Numbered from the stretch's first letter, positions 1 to 3,962 are shown. The stretch is DNA of 7,237 nucleotides from Clostridiales bacterium UBA735 (GCA_002298695.1 DBLB01000080.1:12698-19934), one strand, 5' to 3'. Notes: generated by a model not told the origin, from the sequence alone. Program-made: numbers and translations.

Positions 1-523
1 ACGGAGCTGCGCCGTGCCCGAAGGTGTAGACCGTCTTGCCCTTGAGCGCCAATGTTAAGGTCTTGATCCGCTCGGCCTCGTCATAGCTGATCTCCGTCAC
101 GTCGAACTGGTCGTAGCACTGCCACTTCTTTGTCCGGTCGTTCAGTTTCAGCCGTTCGCATTTCGCAGCGTCGATCCAGATAAACGGCGCGGAATAAAGC
201 TCCCGGCCTATGCCGTGCTTGAACCCGGCGCGCTTGAACGCATCCGACGCGCGCCCCTTCTCGGCCTCCGTGTTGCTCTCCGTCCCGGCGTCCCATTTCC
301 AGATCAGCTTGCCGTTGCAGACGTAGTCAATGCCGATCCCGCCGTACAGAACGCCGTCCACCAGTTTGAAGTCGTTCTCCCAGTTCTGCGCGCCGACCGT
401 CTCATCCAGAATGTCGGCGTCCGTCCGGGCGGTTTTATAAAGCAGGATGGACGCGCCTTTCTCATTGCACTGGGCAACGCGGCACTCGATCTCATCCGGC
501 CTCAGTGTCCGAAACTGTTTCAT
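1..523 (-). CDS. Rad52/Sak-like single-strand annealing protein (3' end missing)
   Basis: The first 174 residues of a longer protein are present; the C-terminus lies beyond the left edge. Residues about 23-115 match the pattern I know from Rad52/Rad22-type (Sak-like) phage annealing proteins of Bacillota: GASILLYKTARTDADILDE, then NW, a glycine-rich VLYGGIGI strand, WKWDAGTESNTEAEKG, and FKRAGFKHGIGRELY before SAPFIWI. Such proteins anneal complementary single strands during phage recombination and replication, usually with an SSB and a nuclease. ATG at 523 follows GGAGG at 530-534. It is the last visible gene of the leftward operon, and its start lies inside the end of the preceding gene (32-base overlap), which suggests translational coupling. 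The family call is from memory of motifs, not from a search; the alternative is an uncharacterised phage protein of the same fold. Confidence 0.72.
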   Translation of the reverse strand, partial: MKQFRTLRPDEIECRVAQCNEKGASILLYKTARTDADILDETVGAQNWENDFKLVDGVLYGGIGIDYVCNGKLIWKWDAGTESNTEAEKGRASDAFKRAGFKHGIGRELYSAPFIWIDAAKCERLKLNDRTKKWQCYDQFDVTEISYDEAERIKTLTLALKGKTVYTFGHGAAP

Positions 524-725
524 TCAAATCCTCCAATTCCAGCCGGCAGTAGTAACCCCGGCCGTACTCGTTTAACAGATATTCTCCGGTCAATCTACAC
601 TGTTTGCGGGAGTAGGTCTCATAAAAAGGGCAGTATGCACAGCAAATATGATCCTTTTCAAAGTAGATGCTGCACCGAACCTCAACCGGCGTGTAGACGT
701 ACTCATTCGATAACCCTTTTTTCAT
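492..725 (-). CDS. Small cysteine-rich phage protein, 77 aa
   Basis: Function not recognised. The ATG at 725 has a GGAG about 10 bases upstream, inside the end of the preceding gene (23-base overlap), and the stop lies 32 bases inside the Rad52-like gene. A longer reading upstream in this frame has no ribosome site and gives an unphage-like arginine/serine/tryptophan-rich stretch, so I reject it. The middle holds clustered cysteines (CSIYF, then CCAYCPF, then CRLTGEYL, then a late C), which could bind a metal or form a compact zinc-ribbon-like fold; C-x-x-C spacing is present in CAYC with its neighbour. Small Cys-rich proteins with a CRLTGEYL-like segment are, as I recall, common beside recombination genes in Clostridia prophages. 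The position suggests a helper for replication or recombination, but this is only inference. Confidence 0.68.
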   Translation of the reverse strand: MKKGLSNEYVYTPVEVRCSIYFEKDHICCAYCPFYETYSRKQCRLTGEYLLNEYGRGYYCRLELEDLNETVSDTEAG

Positions 726-939
726 AGCCAAGCTGCTCCAAAATGTACCGCGTCCCCAGCTGCTGTACCAAAAGGGACATGATCGGATTGCTCGAATCGA
801 AGTTGTCCGCGCCGGGGTCACACATCATGCCCTCGTCGCCGTACCAGAACACATTCCCCTTGTAGATTTCATCGCCGAAGATGTCATAGCCGACCGGGCT
901 TTGCTGCTGCCGGTCAAACTTAAGTTCTCTCGGAAACAT
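703..939 (-). CDS. Hypothetical phage protein, 78 aa
   Basis: Function not recognised. ATG at 939 sits behind GGAGG (946-950). An upstream start at 966 would lack this site. The protein is soluble and acidic, with a central segment PVGYDIFGDEIYKGNVFWYG that resembles the short beta-rich YDxxGxxIxxGD pattern I associate with YqaI-like phage proteins, although the rest is not diagnostic. The C-terminal half (MSLLVQQLGTRYILEQLGYEK) is probably helical. It overlaps the HTH gene upstream by 20 bases and the Cys-rich gene downstream by 23 bases, so the three are likely made from one message by coupled translation. Confidence 0.7.
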   Translation of the reverse strand: MFPRELKFDRQQQSPVGYDIFGDEIYKGNVFWYGDEGMMCDPGADNFDSSNPIMSLLVQQLGTRYILEQLGYEKRVIE

Positions 940-1150
940 TGCCGTCCTCCAATCTGTATTTCGCATAGTGCGTCGTCTCGCCGAACCGGTTCTTTCCGGC
1001 CACGATCTCGCTCACGACCGGGATACCGCTGTTCTTCAGATCCCAGCACCGGGCCCCCAGCCGCATGATGCCGTATTCCTGTATCGCCTCCATCGGCGTG
1101 ATCGAACCAAACGTCCGGAGATGCCGGAGCACCTTTTCACATTGCGTCAC
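920..1150 (-). CDS. Small winged-helix-like DNA-binding protein (HTH_39 type), 76 aa
   Basis: The start is a GTG at 1150 behind a strong GGAGGG with 8-base spacing; the longer reading frame upstream is a shadow of the neighbouring gene. The sequence opens TQCEKVLRHLRTFGSITPME, continues AIQEYGIMRLGARCWDLKNSG and ends with a beta-wing-like VAGKNRFGETTHYAKYRL. This order (QCxxILxxL, GSIT, A..E.GI.RL..RI.DL, then a wing) fits the small phage helix-turn-helix family known as HTH_39. Members are about 70-90 aa, so this one is full length. Its GTG overlaps the TGA of the preceding gene in a GTGA, a classic coupling signal. Expected role: DNA binding in early phage control or replication. The family call rests on pattern only. 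Confidence 0.78.
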   Translation of the reverse strand: MTQCEKVLRHLRTFGSITPMEAIQEYGIMRLGARCWDLKNSGIPVVSEIVAGKNRFGETTHYAKYRLEDGNVSERT

Positions 1151-1365
1151 TTGACATCCCTCCATCCAGCTGTTAAAATGTGACCAAAGACATATTCCCG
1201 ATGGCTGATCGGTTTGTCTTCCTCTGGCTGCTCGCGTCTGTCCACGCGGGCAGCCTTTTTCTGTCCCAGCCCGTCCCAGGCTTCGCAGAACCATTGCGCC
1301 CAGTCCGGACATTCTTTGCGCAGGTGGCAGCGCGGATTCGGGCACGTTTCGCATGGGTGTTTCAT
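1147..1365 (-). CDS. Small N-terminal Cys-cluster protein, 72 aa
   Basis: Function not recognised. It begins MKHPCETCPNPRCHLRKECP: C-x2-C-x3-C-x5-C within the first 20 residues, a possible metal-binding knuckle. The remainder is charged, with WAQWFCEAWDGLGQKKAARVD in the middle. The ATG at 1365 overlaps the TGA of the 35-aa gene (ATGA), and the TGA at 1147 overlaps the GTG of the HTH gene (GTGA), so it is locked into the operon on both sides. The ribosome site is weak (GGATGGTGA), which fits re-initiation from the upstream gene. Similar short CETCP...C proteins occur in Clostridia prophages as I recall, with no known role. Confidence 0.7.
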   Translation of the reverse strand: MKHPCETCPNPRCHLRKECPDWAQWFCEAWDGLGQKKAARVDRREQPEEDKPISHREYVFGHILTAGWRDVK

Positions 1366-1469
1366 TGGCCGTCACCATCCCAATAGTTCCTCTGCCTCTC
1401 AGCAGCTTCCCGCATCTTCCGCCGCAGCTCCTTCATCCACGCGATGCAGCAGCAGATCCACCCCATCAT
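1362..1469 (-). CDS. 35-aa coupled microprotein
   Basis: A very short gene supported mainly by layout: its ATG at 1469 overlaps the TGA of the upstream membrane protein (ATGA), and its own TGA overlaps the ATG of the next gene (ATGA). The product starts MMGWICCCIAWMKELRRKMR and then continues as a charged amphipathic helix ending NYWDGDGQ. Three consecutive cysteines lie in a short hydrophobic N-terminus, so membrane association is possible. The ribosome site is only a G-rich stretch before the start, consistent with coupling. The composition looks like real coding (KELRRKMREAAERQ), but a gene this small could still be a spacer within the operon. Confidence 0.55.
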   Translation of the reverse strand: MMGWICCCIAWMKELRRKMREAAERQRNYWDGDGQ

Positions 1470-1645
1470 GCGAACCCGTACCCCGTCAGCACCAGCGACG
1501 TCACAGCCATAATCGCCGCGTCCAACGGCTTCGCCCATACCAGCCAGTAGAACATTGCCGACATCATGAAAATCCCGGCGCCCATCAGGGCCATCCGCTG
1601 CAATACCCGCCGCAGCGCGGCGTACCATTCTCTCTTCGAGATCAT
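1466..1645 (-). CDS. Small two-helix membrane protein, 59 aa; first gene of the leftward early operon
   Basis: Function not recognised. I start it at ATG 1645, directly behind GGAGGAAGG; a start further upstream has no such site. After a basic N-terminus (MISKREWYAALRRVLQR) come two hydrophobic segments, about residues 18-36 (MALMGAGIFMMSAMFYWLV) and 40-57 (LDAAIMAVTSLVLTGYG), joined by a short turn. This predicts a hairpin in the cytoplasmic membrane. Its stop overlaps the start of the next gene in an ATGA. It is the most upstream gene of the operon leading to the annealing protein and lies just downstream of a LexA-like box (1671-1682). Small membrane proteins of this kind are common in prophage early regions; no specific role can be read. 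Confidence 0.7.
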   Translation of the reverse strand: MISKREWYAALRRVLQRMALMGAGIFMMSAMFYWLVWAKPLDAAIMAVTSLVLTGYGFA

Positions 1646-1670
1646 TTTCCTTCCTCCATCAATAAGATTC

Positions 1671-1682
1671 GAACATTCGTCC
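1671..1682 (-). promoter_or_regulatory. LexA-box-like site upstream of the early operon
   Basis: On the minus strand the site reads GGACGAATGTTC and is followed by G. The Bacillota LexA core is GAAC-N4-GTTC, so seven of eight core bases match (GGAC in place of GAAC). It lies 26 bases upstream of the first start codon. It shares the 9-mer ACGAATGTT with a second LexA-like site at 4689-4700. A good -35/-10 pair is not obvious here (TATTCT just upstream is a possible -10), so the regulatory role is inferred. Confidence 0.5.
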
Positions 1683-1725
1683 ACAGAATATTTACATCTT
1701 TTCCCTTACGTCCTCTTTCTTTCTG

Positions 1726-1759
1726 TTACATTTTGTCGTATAATGATTACAAATTGTAA
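1726..1759 (+). promoter_or_regulatory. Promoter -10 flanked by two operator-like repeats
   Basis: A perfect -10, TATAAT, lies at 1739-1744; the -35 region is poor (T-rich), so this promoter may need an activator or be weak. It is flanked by TTACATTTTGTCG (1726-1738) and the perfect inverted repeat TTACAAATTGTAA (1747-1759). They match at 9 of 13 positions and their centres are 21 bases apart, two helical turns, on the same DNA face. That is the expected geometry for a dimeric regulator binding cooperatively around a promoter. Confidence 0.5.
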
Positions 1760-1774
1760 AGAAAGGAGAGCCTT

Positions 1775-1945
1775 ATGCAGAAACCTCAAAAGTATGCGAT
1801 CGATACTGCCAAAGAAATTACCATCGCGCTTTTACAGAACACCCAAGCATATTCAACCGGCGATGGTGGAGAAAGTGTTGGCGATTTCTTTCAGGCCGTT
1901 TACCGAAAAGTCTTAGAAATCGCAAATGAAGTTTCGGACAATTAA
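1775..1945 (+). CDS. Small hypothetical protein, 56 aa
   Basis: ATG at 1775 follows AAAGGAGAG with good spacing and a TATAAT at 1739-1744. The protein begins MQKPQKYAIDTAKEITIALL and ends with VGDFFQAVYRKVLEIANEVS. The arrangement YAIDTAKEITIA...GDGGESVGDFFQAVYxKxLEIA is one I have seen as a short conserved hypothetical protein in Clostridia, probably an alpha-helical soluble domain. It is the only rightward gene between two leftward operons, and its TAA overlaps the TAA of the opposite 52-aa gene in a shared TTAA. Function is not known; a longer frame through the same DNA is a shadow. Confidence 0.72.
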   Translation: MQKPQKYAIDTAKEITIALLQNTQAYSTGDGGESVGDFFQAVYRKVLEIANEVSDN

Positions 1946-2100
1946 CAGTTCAGAAGCGAAGTTAAGAGCGTTGCAGCGACTTTCGGCAGAGCCTCCAACT
2001 GGGCCGGGGGCGCTGTATCTTTTGTCACACGCTCAACAAAGTCAAGCAGCGCATTTTCAAGTCGTTCCCGCTTAGATTCTTCACTCGATTTTTGCTTCAT
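1942..2100 (-). CDS. Small hypothetical phage protein, 52 aa
   Basis: ATG at 2100, with GGAGGG six bases upstream; this start overlaps the TGA of the HTH gene before it (ATGA). An in-frame ATG further upstream at 2124 would lie inside that gene and has no advantage. The protein is highly charged at the N-terminus (MKQKSSEESKRERLENALLD), then FVERVTKDTAPPAQLEALPK and a hydrophobic end. It reads as two helices with a proline-rich turn. Short proteins with RLENALLDFVERV are, from memory, frequent in Clostridia prophages with unknown role. It is the last gene of the HTH operon and meets the rightward 56-aa gene tail to tail, sharing the bases of the two stop codons. Confidence 0.68.
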   Translation of the reverse strand: MKQKSSEESKRERLENALLDFVERVTKDTAPPAQLEALPKVAATLLTSLLNC

Positions 2101-2294
2101 TTCATTCCCTCCTTTTTGATGCACTCGATCGGCACACCATACAACTTGCAGAGTTGGAGCAGATTACCAATCTTCGGAGACGCTTTCCCGCTTTCCCAGC
2201 GAATGATCGTTTGTCTGGAAAAACCGGTTTTCTCCACGACCTGCTCCTGCGTCAGCCCCGCGTTCACCCGCGCGGCCTTTAATGTGATCTCGAT
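2097..2294 (-). CDS. XRE/Cro-type HTH protein with apparent ATC start, 65 aa
   Basis: A clear Cro/CI-type helix-turn-helix: LKAARVNAGLTQEQVVEKTG, then FSRQTIIRWESGKASPKI, then NLLQLCKLYGVPIECI. The frame is closed upstream by a TAA at 2300-2298, and no ATG, GTG or TTG lies between that stop and the domain; the first GTG would remove part of the first helix. A near-perfect ribosome site (AAAGGAGGG) is placed seven bases before an ATC at 2294-2292, exactly where a start codon is expected. So either translation starts at ATC, or an ATG was mutated to ATC and the gene is weakly expressed or silent. Its TGA overlaps the next ATG (ATGA). Role: probable transcription regulator of the early region. 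Confidence 0.72.
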   Translation of the reverse strand: MEITLKAARVNAGLTQEQVVEKTGFSRQTIIRWESGKASPKIGNLLQLCKLYGVPIECIKKEGMK

Positions 2295-2308
2295 TGCTTA
2301 TCCCTCCT

Positions 2309-2548
2309 TTACCACGGGTAGCTGATCGCCGCCCGCATTTCCTCGACCGGGATGCTCAGTTTCCGCATCAGCCGCAGCGTTTGCGGGAAATAGCTCGTCG
2401 GGCTTCTGAACAAGTCGTAGAGCGTCGATCTCGCCATCCCTGCATATTCCGCCGCCTTTTCCGTGCTGACATCCTGTGCGGCCATCTCGCCCCGGATCAA
2501 TACCATCAAGCGGTAATCCGTGTCCCGCTTGACTGCCAGTTTCGGCAT
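2309..2548 (-). CDS. Phage HTH regulator, 79 aa
   Basis: ATG at 2548 lies behind AAGGAGGA (2556-2563), in the end of the preceding gene; a second frame across this DNA is a shadow. The protein opens MPKLAVKRDTDYRLMVLIRG and holds a helix-turn-helix at about residues 24-50 (AAQDVSTEKAAEYAGMARST then LYDLFRSP), followed by a helical tail ending AISYPW. The pattern VSTEKAAxxAGMxRSTxYxxxRxP is, as I know it, a common small phage regulator in Clostridia, sometimes acting as an excisionase-like or Cro-like DNA binder. It lies second in a run of three HTH genes. The next gene's ribosome site overlaps its stop codon. DNA binding is well supported; the target is unknown. Confidence 0.78.
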   Translation of the reverse strand: MPKLAVKRDTDYRLMVLIRGEMAAQDVSTEKAAEYAGMARSTLYDLFRSPTSYFPQTLRLMRKLSIPVEEMRAAISYPW

Positions 2549-2551
2549 TTC

Positions 2552-2737
2552 TCATTCCTCCTTCATCAGCTCTTCCACGGTTACGCCATAGAGCTTGGCG
2601 AGCTTTTTATGATGTTTCCGTGCGATTCGGATATTGCCGGTTTCCCAGCGGTGAACTGCAACCTGTGACACGTTCAGCCGCTTCGCAACGGCTTCCTGTG
2701 TCAGTCCGGCGTTCAGCCGGAGTTCTTTCAAACTCAA
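2552..2737 (-). CDS. Cro/CI-type HTH regulator, 61 aa
   Basis: Start at a TTG (2737) behind AAGGAAGTGAG. The whole protein is a single XRE domain: SLKELRLNAGLTQEAVAKRL, NVSQVAVHRWETGNIRIARK, then LAKLYGVTVEELMKEE. The Q-x3-A, W-E-x-G and YxVxxxEL positions are canonical for Cro/C1-type helix-turn-helix proteins, and 61 aa is the normal size of a stand-alone Cro-like protein. It is the first gene of the leftward operon and faces the rightward repressor gene (3242) across the control region, so a Cro-like role is the natural reading. Today 505 bases, including a 340-bp TIR-bounded segment, separate the two. Three bases separate its stop from the next start. Confidence 0.8.
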   Translation of the reverse strand: MSLKELRLNAGLTQEAVAKRLNVSQVAVHRWETGNIRIARKHHKKLAKLYGVTVEELMKEE

Positions 2738-2761
2738 TCGTTCTCACTTCCTTTTTCATAC

Positions 2762-2775
2762 CTCATAAATATGAG
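2762..2775. promoter_or_regulatory. Inverted repeat CTCATAAATATGAG, probable operator
   Basis: Arms CTCATA and TATGAG flank a two-base centre, 25 bases upstream of the Cro-like gene. The half-site ACTCATA recurs in the operators at 3152-3166 and 5029-5043, though there the arms face the other way (TATGA-TAAC-TCATA). It may bind the same or a related regulator. No clear minus-strand promoter hexamers were found next to it. Confidence 0.45.
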
Positions 2776-2784
2776 TAGTTATTC

Positions 2785-2813
2785 TTGACATCCCCTCGGA
2801 AGCGGGTTACAAT
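2785..2813 (+). promoter_or_regulatory. Strong rightward promoter, TTGACA-N17-TACAAT
   Basis: The -35 TTGACA (2785-2790) is perfect, the spacer is 17 bases, and the -10 TACAAT (2808-2813) matches five of six consensus bases. The -35 and most of the spacer lie inside the left inverted repeat of the element. Predicted start of transcription is near 2820. Confidence 0.72.
2787..2805 (+). repeat. Left terminal inverted repeat
   Basis: GACATCCCCTCGGAAGCGG. It pairs with 3108-3126 apart from a single extra T at 2791. It carries four bases of the -35 hexamer, so the repeat and the promoter are physically joined. Confidence 0.55.
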
Positions 2814-2849
2814 GGAATTGCCTGCATAGGCGAGAAAGGAGTGGTCGCT

Positions 2850-2894
2850 ATGACCAAACTTTTGACCCTGTGCGTTCCCGACTGGAATCGTTGA
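2850..2894 (+). CDS. Possible 14-aa peptide ORF (MTKLLTLCVPDWNR)
   Basis: ATG at 2850 follows AAAGGAG (2835-2841) with an 8-base spacing, an excellent ribosome site, about 30 bases from the predicted transcription start. The peptide ends at TGA 2892-2894 and is mildly hydrophobic. It could be a leader peptide controlling the RNA downstream or a small secreted or toxic peptide. The site itself is clear; the biological reality of so short a product is not. Confidence 0.35.
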   Translation: MTKLLTLCVPDWNR

Positions 2895-3068
2895 TGCGCG
2901 ATGGGCTAACCTGATCCAATACAGGAAAGTGATGCGTGGTGCAAAGAAGCGGACAGTGCTTTTGTCTGCGGCACTGTAAAGAACCCTTGCGTCCATACCA
3001 GTCGTATCGGTTCCCAACCTACCAGTTGGCGATGTGCCTGCAACACTGTCGGGTGAAAAATTGGTGGG

Positions 3069-3098
3069 ATAAGCCGTGAAAGCACCACGGCTTATTTT
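3069..3098 (+). terminator. Intrinsic terminator of the 2820-3098 RNA
   Basis: A perfect 10-bp stem, ATAAGCCGTG (3069-3078) with CACGGCTTAT (3086-3095), a 7-base loop, then TTT and C. On the other strand there is no T-tract after the stem, so it should act only on rightward transcription. Confidence 0.75.
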
Positions 3099-3107
3099 CA
3101 AATCTTT

Positions 3108-3126
3108 CCGCTCTCCGAGGGGTGTC
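3108..3126 (-). repeat. Right terminal inverted repeat
   Basis: Inverted copy of 2787-2805 with one extra base (C3113). It lies after the terminator, so the repeat is not simply part of the RNA fold. Confidence 0.55.
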
Positions 3127-3130
3127 TTTG

Positions 3131-3158
3131 TTGTACCTGTTTGGTACGGTTATATGAT
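3131..3158 (+). promoter_or_regulatory. Candidate repressor promoter, TTGTAC-N16-TATGAT
   Basis: The -35 TTGTAC (3131-3136) and -10 TATGAT (3153-3158) point right, toward the repressor gene at 3242. A 5-bp inverted repeat GTACC/GGTAC (3133-3147) lies over the -35 and spacer. The -10 is inside the operator 3152-3166, which suggests autoregulation. Confidence 0.45.
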
Positions 3159-3166
3159 AACTCATA
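3152..3166. promoter_or_regulatory. Operator copy 1, ATATGATAACTCATA
   Basis: An inverted repeat, TATGA-TAAC-TCATA, present with 15 identical bases at 5029-5043 inside the NYN promoter. Here it covers the -10 of the rightward candidate promoter and overlaps the -10 and spacer of the leftward one, so one bound dimer could block both. Confidence 0.65.
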
Positions 3167-3182
3167 ATTTATTACTTGTCAA
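3154..3182 (-). promoter_or_regulatory. Leftward early promoter, TTGACA-N17-TATCAT
   Basis: On the minus strand a perfect -35 (3182-3177), a 17-base spacer and TATCAT (3159-3154) point toward the Cro-like gene. It overlaps the operator at 3152-3166. Its present target, the gene starting at 2737, is more than 400 bases away, with the TIR-bounded element between them. Confidence 0.6.
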
Positions 3183-3208
3183 CGCATTTAAGTAATATTT
3201 TATTACTT
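3170..3208. promoter_or_regulatory. Second operator cluster: 19-bp palindrome plus a third half-site
   Basis: AAGTAATATTTTATTACTT (3190-3208) is a perfect inverted repeat, 8-bp arms with a 3-base centre. A third copy of the arm, TATTACTT, lies at 3170-3177 in the same orientation as the right arm, 31 bases before it. This is a typical array for a phage repressor binding beside its own gene, and differs from the TATGA/TCATA operator, so two regulators may act here. Confidence 0.65.
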
Positions 3209-3241
3209 CGTGCTGTTGCACAAATCTAGTAGGTGATTTTT

Positions 3242-3616
3242 GTGTTTTACGACAATTATGTTCTCGCGTGCGAATTACGCGGAAAGAAACCAACTCCTGT
3301 TGCGCAGGAGTTAGGATGCACATCATCCAATGTCGCACAGTGGAAAAAAGGATCTACTCCAAGATCGGCAGTCCTTCAAAAAATAGCGGCTTATCTCGAC
3401 GTAACTCCGCAATGGCTCGTATTCGGGGATGAGGGGCCAGACGGTGACGGCATAAAAAAACAGCACCCCGCTGATAGCGAGGCGCTGACAGAGACACAGA
3501 AATATGCGTTTGACATGTTGAAAACGATGGATGATTCTGAGATTAAACTACTGATCGACATTTTCAAAACCGTCCGCGCAAATCGGGAACAGCGCAAGAG
3601 TGAGGCGTCAACATGA
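3242..3616 (+). CDS. CI-like XRE repressor, 124 aa
   Basis: The protein begins MFYDNYVLACELRGKKPTPV, followed by AQELGCTSSNVAQWKKGSTP and LQKIAAYLDVTPQWL, a standard XRE helix-turn-helix at residues 3-62. This matches the MFYDxYxxLC start of many Clostridia phage repressors. I choose the GTG at 3242 because AGGTGA lies six bases upstream; the GTG at 3233 is in frame but has a poor ribosome site and would add three residues. The tail (about 80-117) is helical, ETQKYAFDMLKTMDD then EIKLLIDIFKTVRA, and probably dimerises. There is no Ser/Lys peptidase domain, so RecA-driven self-cleavage is unlikely. It lies directly downstream of the 3152-3208 operators and its TGA overlaps the next ATG. Confidence 0.82.
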   Translation: MFYDNYVLACELRGKKPTPVAQELGCTSSNVAQWKKGSTPRSAVLQKIAAYLDVTPQWLVFGDEGPDGDGIKKQHPADSEALTETQKYAFDMLKTMDDSEIKLLIDIFKTVRANREQRKSEAST

Positions 3617-3936
3617 ACAAATTTGAAATGTCTTCTTCAAAAGAATTTACGCCATGTATCGCCGGTGTTCCGGCTGTTGTAGCTGCCGTCCTCGTAGGTG
3701 GAATGATTGTAGACAGTGGTGAACCGTTCAATGTTCTAAACTTTTCCTTTGTGTTCTGCGGCGGTTATCTTCTTGTCTCATTGCTGTGTGGGATAGGAGC
3801 CGTAGTAGGCAGTCAAATCGTTGAGAAGCTGAACAAAATCAAAAATGCGGCAATCCGTAGTATATTGAAGGGCCTTGCTTTTTTTGCATCAGTCAATCTC
3901 GCTGGATATATTACGTACAGAATATTCTCTAAATAA
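3613..3936 (+). CDS. Small membrane protein coupled to the repressor, 107 aa
   Basis: Function not recognised. The ATG overlaps the repressor's TGA (ATGA), with GAGTGAGG as ribosome site. After a polar N-terminus there are three hydrophobic segments: about residues 13-33 (PCIAGVPAVVAAVLVGGMIV), 42-68 (LNFSFVFCGGYLLVSLLCG and on) and 86-104 (GLAFFASVNLAGYITYRIF), with a charged stretch EKLNKIKNA between the last two. It should sit in the cytoplasmic membrane. In lysogeny operons a membrane protein next to the repressor is often a superinfection-exclusion or immunity protein; nothing in the sequence proves that here. A candidate RNase gene lies downstream, so immunity toward it could also be considered. 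Confidence 0.72.
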   Translation: MNKFEMSSSKEFTPCIAGVPAVVAAVLVGGMIVDSGEPFNVLNFSFVFCGGYLLVSLLCGIGAVVGSQIVEKLNKIKNAAIRSILKGLAFFASVNLAGYITYRIFSK

Positions 3937-3941
3937 AAGAA

Positions 3942-3962
3942 AAAGGCCGACTGGCGGCCTTT
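3942..3962 (+). terminator. Intercistronic hairpin, weak terminator or attenuator
   Basis: AAAGGCCG (3942-3949) pairs perfectly with CGGCCTTT (3955-3962) around a 5-base loop. What follows is GGAGGG then TTTT, not a proper T-tract, so termination should be partial. The ribosome site of the next gene begins at the first base after the stem, so the hairpin may also tune or protect that message. Confidence 0.5.

Larger units (their letters stand above)
2820..3098 (+). ncRNA. Predicted structured RNA of about 280 nt, family unknown
   Basis: It is bounded by a near-consensus promoter and an intrinsic terminator (3069-3098). Local pairings: GCCT/AGGC at the predicted 5' end (2820-2831); ACAGTGC with GCACTGT (2953-2959, 2971-2977), which competes with GCGGACA with TGTCTGC (2949-2955, 2963-2969); and CCAAC/GTTGG around a 6-base loop (3014-3029). 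A long-range pairing GACAGTG with CACTGTC (2952-2958, 3044-3050) uses the same bases again. Mutually exclusive pairings of one segment are typical of a switching RNA, but could also be chance. No frame is open across it; only a 14-aa ORF near the 5' end has a ribosome site. It does not match tmRNA, RNase P, 6S or a group II intron as I know them. A guide-like RNA left by an insertion element remains possible. Confidence 0.5.
2787..3126. mobile_element. MITE-like or RNA-carrying element bounded by imperfect inverted repeats, about 340 bp
   Basis: The left end GACATCCCCTCGGAAGCGG (2787-2805) matches the reverse complement of the right end (3108-3126), GACACCCCTCGGAGAGCGG, at 18 positions with two single-base indels (extra T2791 on the left, extra C3113 on the right). 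Between them are a promoter, a predicted structured RNA with its own terminator, and no long gene. Such a short, gene-less, TIR-bounded segment looks like a miniature element. I see no clear target-site duplication, and no transposase is in the window. It lies between a leftward promoter (3154-3182) and the Cro-like gene. The alternative is a resident RNA gene whose flanks happen to be complementary. Confidence 0.45.

Noticed and set aside
215..727. Rightward 170-codon frame, and other rightward frames in the first 1.75 kb
   Set aside because: Shadows of the leftward coupled operon; arginine/proline-rich and without ribosome sites.
1566..1916. Rightward 116-codon frame
   Set aside because: It spans the promoter region and covers the true 56-aa gene (1775-1945) in the wrong frame.
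2763..3101. Leftward 112-codon frame across the TIR element
   Set aside because: Antisense to the promoter, RNA and terminator; no ribosome site and no domain-like sequence.
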